Source of the DNA: Methyloglobulus sp.
Lineage (GTDB): Bacteria; Pseudomonadota; Gammaproteobacteria; Methylococcales; Methylomonadaceae
Length of the DNA stretch: 6,944 nucleotides
Assembly: GCA_013140405.1 (NCBI GenBank)
Contig: JABFSV010000435.1
Span: 1-6,944 of the forward strand
Reading direction: 5' to 3'
Position numbers and translations under genes: made by a program. How positions within the stretch are numbered: position 1 is the stretch's first letter; every line of letters starts with the position of its first letter. The notes under the pieces are model-generated. The model had not been told where the DNA came from. It was given only the letters and a program-made list of their open reading frames with translations, and did not search any database. Of the stretch, positions 1 through 6,944 are shown piece by piece.

Positions 1-1791
1 GTCATCTGGGGACAACGCTGGGATGCACTACTTGCCCGTGACAAGGATGGACTATTAGCCGCTCGGATGATGTCGTGTGTGGACGGTGATTTCCAGACTT
101 TCAAATCCAAAGACGGCGCGTATGTACGGGAACACTTTTTCAATACGCCTGAATTAAAAGCGATGGTCGCCGACTGGTCGGACCGCGACATCTGGGAACT
201 TGATCGCGGCGGACATGATCCTGCCAAAGTCTATGCGGCATTCCACGCAGCGGCAAACCATAATGGTCAACCAACCGTTATTTTGTCCAAGACCATCAAA
301 GGTTACGGTATGGGGGCATCGGGAGAAGCCCTGTATACCTCACACCAGCAAAAGAAGATGAGTGATGACTCGTTAAAACACTTTAGGGATCGCTACGAAC
401 TGCCTGTCTCCGACGAACAATTGCACGACCTGCCTTATCTGACCTTCCCCGAAGGCTCAAAAGAACTCAATTATATGCAGCAACGCCGGAATGACCTTGG
501 TGGGCATCTGCCGTCACGGCGGACAAAATCTTATGCCCTGGACATTCCACCGCTTAGTGAATTCAAATCGTTATTGGAAGCCAGTGGTGAAGGCCGCGAA
601 ATTTCAACAACAATGGCATTCGTGCGGATGCTAAATATCCTCACCAAAGACAAAAATATCGGCGGTCGCATCGTACCCATTGTCCCTGACGAATCAAGGA
701 CGTTTGGTATGGAAGGCATGTTTAAACAGCTTGGTATCTGGTCACAAGTCGGTCAATTGTATACCCCGCAAGATGCCGGGCAGTTGATGTCATACAAAGA
801 AGACAAACACGGTCAGGTTTTGCAGGAAGGCATTAACGAAGCGGGTGGCTTGTGCGACTGGATTGCGGCGGGTACGTCCTACTCCACCAACAATGTACCG
901 ATGATCCCGTTCTTTATTTACTATTCCATGTTTGGTTTCCAACGGGTCGGTGATCTGATCTGGGCGGCGGCCGACCAGCGCACCCGTGGCTTCCTGATGG
1001 GCGGCACGGCGGGACGGACGACACTGAATGGGGAGGGACTACAGCATGAAGACGGTCATAGCCATTTGATGTCCGCTACTGTACCTAATTGCGTTTCCTA
1101 CGACCCAACTTTCGCTTATGAACTGGTCGTGATTATCCAGGATGGTATGCGGCGCATGTATGTCGAACAAGAAGACATCTTTTATTACATCACGGTGATG
1201 AATGAGAATTACAGTCATCCCGCCATGCCCGAAGGCATGGAATCCGATATACTTAAAGGCATGTACTGCTTTAAACAAGGCGCTAAAAAGAAAGCCCCAC
1301 GGGTGCAACTGTTAGGTTCTGGCGTTATCTTTCGTGAAGTTGAATTCGCAGCTGAGCTGTTGCGTAATGACTGGGGCGTGGAATCTGATCTTTGGAGCTG
1401 CCCAAGTTTTACCGAACTTGCGAGGGAAGGCCGACTCTGTGAACGCTGGAATCGCTTACATCCACTTGAGCCAGCCAAACTGTCTCATGTAGCGAAATGT
1501 CTTGGCAATGCTGAAGGTCCCATCATCGCCGCAAGCGATTATACCCGGGCATTTGCCGAGCAAATCCGTGCCTATTTGACAGCCCCTTATAAGGTGCTGG
1601 GCACTGATGGCTTTGGTCGGTCTGACACACGCAGCAATCTCCGCAAATTCTTCGAGGTTGACAGGTTTCACGTTACGGTTGCAGCATTGAAAAGTCTGGC
1701 TGATCTTGGCAAAATTGATAAAGTCAAAGTTGCCGAAGCCATCACCAAATATGGTATAGCCACTGACGTAACAGCACCTTGGTTAACCTAA
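1..1791 (+). CDS. aceE: Pyruvate dehydrogenase E1 component, homodimeric type (5'-truncated)
   Basis: This is the thiamine-diphosphate E1 subunit that decarboxylates pyruvate and reductively acetylates the lipoyl group of E2. The frame is open from base 1 (it begins VIWGQRWDALL), so the ATG at 67 is internal. The 596 visible residues match my recollection of E. coli AceE (887 aa) from about residue 290 to the C-terminus, so roughly 290 residues are missing, including the first part of the ThDP-binding domain. Recognisable blocks are VDGDFQTFKSKDGAYVREHFF, TIKGYGMG, SHQQKKM (His codon at 343, equivalent to the active-site-loop His407), LQEGINE, YSTNNVPMIPFFIYYSMFGF, GGTAGRTTLNGEGLQHEDGH and VLGTDGFGRSD near the end. 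It is the homodimeric AceE type, not the E1-alpha/beta type. It stops with TAA 16 bases before aceF, so the two are very probably co-transcribed. I see no frameshift or missing key residue. Confidence 0.97.
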   Translation, partial: VIWGQRWDALLARDKDGLLAARMMSCVDGDFQTFKSKDGAYVREHFFNTPELKAMVADWSDRDIWELDRGGHDPAKVYAAFHAAANHNGQPTVILSKTIKGYGMGASGEALYTSHQQKKMSDDSLKHFRDRYELPVSDEQLHDLPYLTFPEGSKELNYMQQRRNDLGGHLPSRRTKSYALDIPPLSEFKSLLEASGEGREISTTMAFVRMLNILTKDKNIGGRIVPIVPDESRTFGMEGMFKQLGIWSQVGQLYTPQDAGQLMSYKEDKHGQVLQEGINEAGGLCDWIAAGTSYSTNNVPMIPFFIYYSMFGFQRVGDLIWAAADQRTRGFLMGGTAGRTTLNGEGLQHEDGHSHLMSATVPNCVSYDPTFAYELVVIIQDGMRRMYVEQEDIFYYITVMNENYSHPAMPEGMESDILKGMYCFKQGAKKKAPRVQLLGSGVIFREVEFAAELLRNDWGVESDLWSCPSFTELAREGRLCERWNRLHPLEPAKLSHVAKCLGNAEGPIIAASDYTRAFAEQIRAYLTAPYKVLGTDGFGRSDTRSNLRKFFEVDRFHVTVAALKSLADLGKIDKVKVAEAITKYGIATDVTAPWLT

Positions 1792-1796
1792 AGGGA
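1792..1796 (+). promoter_or_regulatory. Ribosome binding site for aceF
   Basis: The purine run AGGGA follows directly on the aceE stop codon. It lies 11 bases before the ATG at 1808, slightly longer than ideal, with an A-rich spacer. No earlier in-frame start fits the lipoyl-domain N-terminus, so this supports 1808 as the start. Confidence 0.6.
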
Positions 1797-1807
1797 CAAT
1801 AATAAAA

Positions 1808-3121
1808 ATGGCTGATTTAATAGAGATAAAAGTACCCGATGTAGGCGGTGTTGCCAGTATTGATGTCGTTGAGGTGTTGATTAAACCCGGCGATACCGTG
1901 GCATTGGAGCAAATCATTGCCACACTTGAAACCGACAAAGCCAGTATGGATCTTCCTGCCAGCGCAGGTGGCACCATACAGCAAGTCCATATTAAACCGG
2001 GCGATAAAGTTGGCGAAGGTACGTTAGTGGCAACGGTATTGGTGAATGGTGCAGATACTGCCCAGGTAGCGGCAACATTGAAGCCTGAACAATCCACCCA
2101 AAGCCCGACAACACCCGCTCCCACAATTCAAGAACAACCCGCTCCAGTCAAAACGCCAGAACCAGCCAAAGCCGCTATCGCTTCACCTGCCTCAACTCCC
2201 GTCATTGACCACAGCATTTCGGTGACAGCACACGCTTCACCTTCCGTGCGGCTTTTTGCGCGGGAATTAGGCGTAGACATCACTAAAATAACTGCCGGTA
2301 ATGGACGTAAAGGCCGTATTTTAAAAGACGATGTCAAGAGCTTCGTCAAGCGAGCCATAAGCGAAGGTGTAACTCAAAGTGGCGCAGGTATTCCTTCTAT
2401 CCCTGCTGTTGATTTCTCGCAATTTGGTGAAACAGAGACACTAAAACTCAGCAAGATAAAACGGCTGACCGGACAAAACCTTAGCCGTGTCTGGCTTAAT
2501 CTGCCGATGGTCACTTACCATGAAGAAGCCGACATCACTGAAATGGAAGCCTTCCGCGTGGCATTGAATGCTGAAAAAACCAAGGATGAGACAAAAATTA
2601 CTGGCCTGATGTTTATCATCAAGGCCTTGGTCGCTGCCATGAAGCAGTTCCCCAGCTTTAATGCCTCCCTGTCTGCTGATGGCGAGAACTTGATACTCAA
2701 AAAATACATCAACATTGGCATTGCCGTGGACACACCCAATGGCTTGGTAGTACCCGTGTTACGTAATGTCGATAGCAAAAGCATCAATCAATTGGCTAGC
2801 GAATTAGCCGAAAAAAGTGATAAGGCTAGACTAGGTAAGCTCATGCCAGCCAATATGCAAGGCGGCTGTTTGACCATTTCCAGCTTGGGCGGCATTGGCG
2901 GAACAGCCTTCACGCCTATCGTCAATGCGCCAGAAGTCGCCATCTTAGGCGTTACCCGCGCCAAAATGCAGCCCGTTTGGAATGGTAAAGAATTTATCCC
3001 CAGACTGATGCTGCCACTCGATTTAACTTACGATCATCGAGTAATTGACGGTGCAGAAGGTGCCCGCTTTATGGCACATATAAAACAAAACCTAAGTGAT
3101 ATTAGACGTTTATTACTTTAG
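1808..3121 (+). CDS. aceF: Pyruvate dehydrogenase E2, dihydrolipoamide acetyltransferase, single lipoyl domain
   Basis: This is the core subunit of the pyruvate dehydrogenase complex: it accepts the acetyl group on a lipoyl-lysine and transfers it to CoA. Domains in order over 437 residues: a lipoyl domain at about 2-80, with the lipoylation site in LETDKASMD (Lys44); a Pro/Ala-rich flexible linker at about 92-134; the peripheral-subunit-binding domain at about 143-181 (SPSVRLFARELGVDI, GRKGRILKDDV); a second linker; and the catalytic domain from about 208 to the end. The catalytic signature is DHRVIDGAEGARF, with His410 and Asp414. The E. coli protein is about 630 residues with three lipoyl domains, whereas this one has a single domain, a normal variant elsewhere. 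Its place between aceE and lpd supports a pyruvate-specific E2 rather than the 2-oxoglutarate E2 (SucB), which has similar architecture. The start is set by the preceding AGGGA and the typical MADLIEIKVPDVG opening. Confidence 0.95.
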   Translation: MADLIEIKVPDVGGVASIDVVEVLIKPGDTVALEQIIATLETDKASMDLPASAGGTIQQVHIKPGDKVGEGTLVATVLVNGADTAQVAATLKPEQSTQSPTTPAPTIQEQPAPVKTPEPAKAAIASPASTPVIDHSISVTAHASPSVRLFARELGVDITKITAGNGRKGRILKDDVKSFVKRAISEGVTQSGAGIPSIPAVDFSQFGETETLKLSKIKRLTGQNLSRVWLNLPMVTYHEEADITEMEAFRVALNAEKTKDETKITGLMFIIKALVAAMKQFPSFNASLSADGENLILKKYINIGIAVDTPNGLVVPVLRNVDSKSINQLASELAEKSDKARLGKLMPANMQGGCLTISSLGGIGGTAFTPIVNAPEVAILGVTRAKMQPVWNGKEFIPRLMLPLDLTYDHRVIDGAEGARFMAHIKQNLSDIRRLLL

Positions 3122-3123
3122 AC

Positions 3124-3129
3124 AGGAGA
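3124..3129 (+). promoter_or_regulatory. Strong Shine-Dalgarno for lpd
   Basis: AGGAGA lies 6 bases before the ATG at 3136, immediately after the aceF stop. It is the best ribosome binding site in the window and fixes the lpd start. Confidence 0.8.
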
Positions 3130-3135
3130 ACACAG

Positions 3136-4569
3136 ATGGCGAGCAAACCAGGAAGTAATGAACTAAAAGCTGAAATCGTAGTGCTGGGCGGTGGCCCTGG
3201 TGGTTATACCGCCGCCTTCCGCGCAGCAGATTTGGGCAAGCAAGTGATTCTCATCGAACGCTATCCTGTATTAGGAGGCGTTTGCCTGAATGTCGGCTGC
3301 ATCCCCTCAAAAGCCTTGCTGCACATGGCGCTTGTAATCCATGAAGCAGAAGAATTTGGACAAAATGGCATCAGCTTCGGCAAGCCAAAAATTGATCTTG
3401 ATAAGGTTCGTAGCTGGAAAGAAAGTGTCACCAAAACCCTGAATGACGGCTTGGCTGGACTGGTGAAGCAGCGGAAAATCACTAGGGTTGAGGGCTTTGG
3501 ACAATTTACTTCTGCCAATACAATCCAGGTTGAATCTGAAGATGGAAGCACTACAACAATCCAATTCGACCAAGCGATTATCGCCGTAGGCTCGCATCCA
3601 ACCAAAATCCCATCTTTCCCTTACGACGACCCACGCCTGATGGATTCAACGGATGCGCTGGAACTAAAGCAAATCCCCAAAAAACTGTTGATTGTCGGCG
3701 GCGGCATTATCGGGCTTGAAATGTCGACGGTTTACCACGCTTTGGGATCGGAAATCAGTGTTGTCGAGCTGATGGATCAAATCATTCCTGGCTGCGATAA
3801 GGACTTGATCACACCGTTGTTCCGCCGCATTAAAAAACAATACAACAATATCTGGCTAGAAACTAAAGTCACTTCAATCCAGCCAGAAAGCGAAGGCTTA
3901 AAAGTCTCTTTCGACGGTAAAGGCGCACCGGAATCCGAATTATTTGATGCAGTATTGGTCGCCGTCGGTAGACAACCCAATGGCAAATCAATCAGCGCCG
4001 AACTAGCGGGGGTCAACGTCGATGAACGTGGCTTTATTGCTGCTGACAAACAACAACGCACCAATATCAAACACATTTTTGCTATTGGCGACGTAATAGG
4101 CAACCCCATGCTTGCCCATAAAGCCGTTCATGAAGGCAAAGTTGCAGCAGAAGTGGCTGCGGGTCATAAATCAGCTTTCGACGCGCTCACTATTCCCTCT
4201 GTCGCCTACACTGACCCTGAGATCGCCTGGATGGGACTGACCGAAAACCAAGCCAAACAACAAGGTATAGAATACGACAAGGCCGCATTCCCTTGGGCAG
4301 CCAGTGGCCGTTCATTAAGTATTGGCCGCAAAGAAGGCATTACCAAACTGATCTGCGAAAAAGGCACTGGTCGAGTTCTGGGCGCTGGCATAGTGGGCAC
4401 TAATGCTGGTGAACTAATTGCCGAAGCTGTGTTAGCTTTAGAAATGGGATCTGATGCCGAAGATATTGGCCTGACTATCCACCCGCACCCAACATTGTCA
4501 GAAACATTAGGCTTCGCAGCAGAAATGATAACCGGCACTATTACCGACATTTACATCAAGAAGAGCTGA
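3136..4569 (+). CDS. lpdA: Dihydrolipoamide dehydrogenase (E3)
   Basis: This FAD-containing disulfide oxidoreductase reoxidises dihydrolipoyl groups on E2 and reduces NAD+. At 477 residues it has the normal family length, with no fused lipoyl domain. Visible motifs in order: the N-terminal FAD dinucleotide fold GGGPGG (18-23); the redox disulfide in GGVCLNVGCIPSK (Cys50 and Cys55); the NAD-binding fold VGGGIIGLE (187-195); the second FAD contact in FAIGDVIG (Asp319); and the dimerisation domain ending in HPHPTLSET, whose His451 and Glu456 match the catalytic His-Glu pair of E. coli Lpd. It starts 14 bases after aceF behind a strong ribosome binding site, so it is the third gene of the same operon and probably the E3 of this complex. 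It may also serve 2-oxoglutarate dehydrogenase and the glycine cleavage system, as single E3 enzymes often do; that cannot be told from this window. Confidence 0.96.
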   Translation: MASKPGSNELKAEIVVLGGGPGGYTAAFRAADLGKQVILIERYPVLGGVCLNVGCIPSKALLHMALVIHEAEEFGQNGISFGKPKIDLDKVRSWKESVTKTLNDGLAGLVKQRKITRVEGFGQFTSANTIQVESEDGSTTTIQFDQAIIAVGSHPTKIPSFPYDDPRLMDSTDALELKQIPKKLLIVGGGIIGLEMSTVYHALGSEISVVELMDQIIPGCDKDLITPLFRRIKKQYNNIWLETKVTSIQPESEGLKVSFDGKGAPESELFDAVLVAVGRQPNGKSISAELAGVNVDERGFIAADKQQRTNIKHIFAIGDVIGNPMLAHKAVHEGKVAAEVAAGHKSAFDALTIPSVAYTDPEIAWMGLTENQAKQQGIEYDKAAFPWAASGRSLSIGRKEGITKLICEKGTGRVLGAGIVGTNAGELIAEAVLALEMGSDAEDIGLTIHPHPTLSETLGFAAEMITGTITDIYIKKS

Positions 4570-4647
4570 TTTAATCGAGATTTCCACACAGGAAAATATT
4601 AAGAAACCTCTTCTCCCCATTGGAGATAACTGTGAGGACAGAGATTT

Positions 4648-4672
4648 GCTCTTGCATTTCCAATGCAGGAGC
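4648..4672 (+). other. Strong 11-bp hairpin with a 3-base loop
   Basis: The arm at 4648-4658 (GCTCTTGCATT) pairs with 4662-4672 (AATGCAGGAGC) around the loop TCC. There are ten Watson-Crick pairs and one G-U pair (4652-4668). It sits 79 bases after lpd and about 100 bases before the next start codon. No T-tract follows on either strand, so it is not a standard intrinsic terminator. It could protect the 3' end of the pdh transcript, belong to the leader of the next gene, or be a protein-binding palindrome. The sequence does not choose between these. Confidence 0.6.
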
Positions 4673-4766
4673 GCCTTGGCAATGTATCGAAAGCATTAGC
4701 ACGAAGGGATTTTTAGCAGTCCTGCAACAACACGCAACCACTTTTTTGAAATACGCGAACACTACC

Positions 4767-4769
4767 GAG
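4767..4769 (+). promoter_or_regulatory. Weak ribosome binding site of the glucan synthase gene
   Basis: Only GAG, 7 bases before the ATG at 4777, resembles a Shine-Dalgarno core. The start is still well supported. The frame has a stop at 4747-4749, this is the first ATG after it, and the encoded N-terminus is a clean hydrophobic membrane segment. The weak site suggests modest translation or dependence on upstream RNA structure. Confidence 0.35.
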
Positions 4770-4776
4770 TAAACCA

Positions 4777-6944
4777 ATGATAAGAACGCTAGCCATAATA
4801 CTTGCTCTTGCACTGCTGGTCGCCATCAATTTCAATATCTGGAGTTACATCAACAACCCACTCCAGTTAGAGCCGTGGACCAGCACCACGATGGGCGTCA
4901 CTTTCGACCCAACGAAGAAAGACGAAACCGATAAAACCAAAAGAACCCTCACCTACAGCGAAGAAGACATTGATAAAGACTTAGCCTTGTTGGAAGGCAA
5001 ATTTCACGCTGTCCGTACCTACAGTGTTTTGCAAGGCCTGCATAAAGTCCCTGAACTCGCTGCGAAACACAATCTCAACGTTACACTAGGCGCATGGATA
5101 GGTGCTGACCTCGAAAAAAACCGCCAGGAAATCGAAACCCTTATTCAATTAAGCCGGGAAGAAAATAATAGAATCGTACGCCTCATGGTCGGTAACGAGG
5201 TGTTGCTACGTAACGAAATCCCCAAAGAACAATTGATTGAGTACATCCGCGAAGTCAAAAAACGCACTTGGCGTCCCGTCAGCACCTCAGAAACTTGGGA
5301 CAGGTGGTTAGCAAACCCTGAAGTTGCCAAAGAAGTCGATTATATTGGGGTGCATATACTGCCTTATTGGGAGGGCATATCCGTTGATGAAGCAGTCGAT
5401 TATGTGTTTGACCGTTACCATCAAATGCAAATGACGTTCCCCGATAAACCCATTATCATCACCGAGGTTGGCTGGCCTTCGGATGGGCAACCCAAAATAC
5501 ATGCAACCGCATCCAAAGCCAATCAAGCCAAATTTTTACGCCAATTCCTAAATCGCGCTGCCAAAGAAAAACTGGCTTATTACGTGATTGAAGCGTTCGA
5601 CCAGCCTTGGAAAAGTACTGATGAAGGTTCAGCAGGTGCTTATTGGGGGCTATTCAACGCTGATCGACAGCTCAAATTCCCGATGGATGGCGATGTCATC
5701 ACCCTGCCAACCTGGGAAAACTGGGCAACGGGTGCGGCTATTTTCAGCATCCTTATCATGGGAGTGTTCTTATACACACGTAACACGATGAAGCTACCCG
5801 GCATACTGTTCTTCGGGGTGGTTGCCAACCTCGCAGCATCTTTTATTTTTTGGACAGTTTCAATCGGCGCACAACAGTATCAAACCAGTATATCCATCGC
5901 CTTCTGGGTATTGATTGTACTGATGCAAATTATGGCACTTATTATTTTGCTCATCGAAAGCCTGGAAATTGCCGAAATCGTCTGGCATCGAAAAACGGCA
6001 CGTACATTCCAACCCTTAGAACCTGCCCCTGACTTTAAGTATCCTAAGGTATCACTCCATCTCCCCATCCACAACGAACCGCCCAAAATGGTGCGGAAAA
6101 CGCTGGAAGCATTGGCGAAAGTGGATTATCCCAATCTTGAAGTCCTGGTCATGGACAACAACACCAAAGACCCTGCTGTTTGGCAACCTGTAGAAGCAGA
6201 TTGCAAACGCCTGGGACCAAAATTCCGGTTTTTCCATCTGGAAAACTGGCCGGGCTTTAAGGCTGGGGCAATCAACCATGCACTAGAACAAACCGCCAGC
6301 GATGCAGAAATAATCGCCGTGATCGACAGCGATTACATCCTCTCGCCGGACTGGCTGAAACGCATGGTGCCGTATTTTGATAACGAGAATGTCGGCTTTG
6401 TGCAATCTCCCCAAGATTACAGGGACTTACACGTTAGTGCCTTTAAATCATTTTGCTACTGGGAATATGCCGGATTTTTCAATATCGGCATGGTGCAGCG
6501 CAACGAATACAATGCCATTATTCAGCATGGCACTATGACGATGGTCAGAAAATCAGCCTTACTCGAAGTGGGTAACTGGGCGCAGTGGTGTATTTGTGAA
6601 GACAGCGAGCTGGGACTTAGGTTGTACGAAGCGGGCTACGATTCGGTCTATTGCAAAGATTCCTTCGGTAAAGGACTAATGCCAGATACTATGTCCGGTT
6701 ATATGACCCAACGCTACCGTTGGGTGTATGGCGCGATGCAGATCATCAAAGCACATTGGCGCAGTTTTATCCCGTCAAAAAAATCCCCCTTAACCTCTGC
6801 CCAACGCTATTACTTCGTAGCCGGATGGCTGCCCTGGTTTTCCGATGCGTTGGCATTGTTATTTACCACTGCCAGTCTAGCGCTGACAGGGATGATCTGG
6901 TATGGCATCAAACTTAGCCCTTTACTTGATATTTTGATTGAAAA
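4777..6944 (+). CDS. ndvB: Membrane beta-glucan synthase with fused GH17 and GT2 domains, NdvB-like (3'-truncated)
   Basis: The frame is open from the ATG to the right edge: 722 codons, no stop. The predicted product is an inner-membrane enzyme that polymerises glucose from UDP-glucose and remodels the chain. Layout: membrane segment at about 4-20; GH17 domain at about 37-300, with the likely acid/base Glu141 in VGNEV and nucleophile Glu230 in ITEVGWPS; three hydrophobic segments at about 317-334, 342-364 and 372-393; a GT2 domain from about 418, with Asp460 (VMDNN), KAGAIN (495-500), DSD (517-519), Glu608-Asp609 (CEDSELG) and QRYRW (645-649); then another membrane segment at about 688-710. 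This order puts GH17 in the periplasm and GT2 in the cytoplasm. The QRxRW motif is typical of processive synthases. Known relatives are the Pseudomonas NdvB-type proteins, whose isolated GH17 domains act as beta-1,3-glucan glucosyltransferases. The symbol is assigned by family only; linkage and cyclic or linear product are unknown. Confidence 0.88.
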   Translation, partial: MIRTLAIILALALLVAINFNIWSYINNPLQLEPWTSTTMGVTFDPTKKDETDKTKRTLTYSEEDIDKDLALLEGKFHAVRTYSVLQGLHKVPELAAKHNLNVTLGAWIGADLEKNRQEIETLIQLSREENNRIVRLMVGNEVLLRNEIPKEQLIEYIREVKKRTWRPVSTSETWDRWLANPEVAKEVDYIGVHILPYWEGISVDEAVDYVFDRYHQMQMTFPDKPIIITEVGWPSDGQPKIHATASKANQAKFLRQFLNRAAKEKLAYYVIEAFDQPWKSTDEGSAGAYWGLFNADRQLKFPMDGDVITLPTWENWATGAAIFSILIMGVFLYTRNTMKLPGILFFGVVANLAASFIFWTVSIGAQQYQTSISIAFWVLIVLMQIMALIILLIESLEIAEIVWHRKTARTFQPLEPAPDFKYPKVSLHLPIHNEPPKMVRKTLEALAKVDYPNLEVLVMDNNTKDPAVWQPVEADCKRLGPKFRFFHLENWPGFKAGAINHALEQTASDAEIIAVIDSDYILSPDWLKRMVPYFDNENVGFVQSPQDYRDLHVSAFKSFCYWEYAGFFNIGMVQRNEYNAIIQHGTMTMVRKSALLEVGNWAQWCICEDSELGLRLYEAGYDSVYCKDSFGKGLMPDTMSGYMTQRYRWVYGAMQIIKAHWRSFIPSKKSPLTSAQRYYFVAGWLPWFSDALALLFTTASLALTGMIWYGIKLSPLLDILIE

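Larger units (their letters stand above)
4570..4776 (+). other. Spacer between lpd and the glucan synthase gene, with hairpins but no clear gene
   Basis: These 207 bases hold no + strand reading frame with a plausible start and ribosome binding site. Three inverted repeats are present: TTTCC-ACACA-GGAAA (4581-4595), TCTCC-CCATT-GGAGA (4612-4626) and a much stronger 11-bp hairpin at 4648-4672. None is followed by a run of T on either strand, so I cannot name a Rho-independent terminator for lpd. Short T runs at 4710-4714 and 4742-4747 have no GC-rich stem directly in front of them. I found no convincing -35/-10 pair for the downstream gene. A promoter is nevertheless likely here, because the next gene is unrelated in function and a 200-base gap is long for an operon. 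Confidence 0.6.
4646..4812 (+). repeat. Pair of exact 11-nt direct repeats, TTGCTCTTGCA
   Basis: TTGCTCTTGCA occurs at 4646-4656, overlapping the left arm of the hairpin, and again at 4802-4812, which is codons 9-12 of the glucan synthase gene. The copies are 156 bases apart. Because 9 bases of the hairpin's right arm (4664-4672) could pair with either copy, the second copy offers an alternative partner. The repeat itself is certain; any function is a guess, and chance is possible. Confidence 0.4.

Noticed and set aside
67..69. ATG as a possible start of a 574-residue protein
   Set aside because: The same frame is open back to base 1 and encodes residues that match AceE, so this ATG is internal to a gene cut by the window edge.
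1223..1240. Perfect 7-bp hairpin CCATGCC-CGAA-GGCATGG inside aceE
   Set aside because: It falls exactly on the conserved AceE motif PAMPEGM, whose codons naturally give this palindrome, and it has no terminator features.
1880..2006. Near-identical 16-base repeats (1880-1895 and 1991-2006) in aceF, each encoding IKPGD
   Set aside because: They reflect the well-known internal pseudo-symmetry of the lipoyl domain rather than a mobile or regulatory repeat.
2080..2210. Pro/Ala-rich low-complexity stretch in aceF
   Set aside because: This is the usual flexible linker after an E2 lipoyl domain, not a sign of insertion or foreign DNA.
4581..4595. TTTCC-ACACA-GGAAA as an lpd terminator
   Set aside because: The stem is only 5 bp, AT-rich, and followed by AATATTAAG rather than a T-tract.
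4571..4813. Minus-strand frame of 80 codons spanning the whole lpd-ndvB spacer
   Set aside because: The protein resembles nothing I recognise, and I saw no good ribosome binding site for it. Its internal MQEQ repeat is explained by the 11-nt DNA repeat. It is most likely a chance open frame, though a small hydrophobic protein cannot be fully excluded.
5588..6917. Small open frames on both strands between 5588 and 6917
   Set aside because: All lie inside the continuous GH17-GT2 reading frame, which carries conserved catalytic motifs throughout; they are shadows of it.

Overview
The window holds two blocks on the + strand. The first is the 3' part of a pyruvate dehydrogenase operon, aceE (missing its start) - aceF - lpd. 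After a 207-base spacer comes the first 722 codons of a large membrane enzyme that fuses a GH17 glycoside-hydrolase/transglycosylase domain to a GT2 glucan synthase domain (NdvB-like). Every long coding region runs left to right. No tRNA, rRNA, CRISPR array, transposase or prophage gene was seen.

Organism: a homodimer-type AceE very close to the E. coli form, together with an NdvB-like GH17-GT2 protein, points to a gammaproteobacterium (less likely a betaproteobacterium) of moderate GC. The E2 has one lipoyl domain where E. coli has three. That would suit an environmental lineage such as methanotrophs or Thiothrix relatives, but the genus is a guess that the sequence does not settle.

Bases 1-4569: AceE decarboxylates pyruvate, AceF carries the acetyl group on its lipoyl-lysine and passes it to CoA, and Lpd reoxidises the lipoyl group with NAD+. 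The genes are separated by 16 and 14 bases, as expected for one transcript, and the active-site motifs visible in all three are intact.

Bases 4570-4776: no convincing gene, and no U-tract terminator. It contains a strong 11-bp hairpin (4648-4672) and two weaker 5-bp hairpins. The left arm of the strong hairpin is repeated exactly (11 nt) just inside the next gene.

Bases 4777-6944: the glucan synthase runs off the right edge. The order is N-terminal membrane segment, periplasmic GH17 domain with both catalytic glutamates, three membrane segments, cytoplasmic GT2 domain with its D, DxD, ED and QRxRW motifs, then a further membrane segment. It probably makes a beta-1,3-type glucan, which the GH17 domain then remodels outside the membrane.

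Nothing here is clearly an undescribed system. The items most worth a second look are the GH17-GT2 fusion and the structured spacer in front of it.
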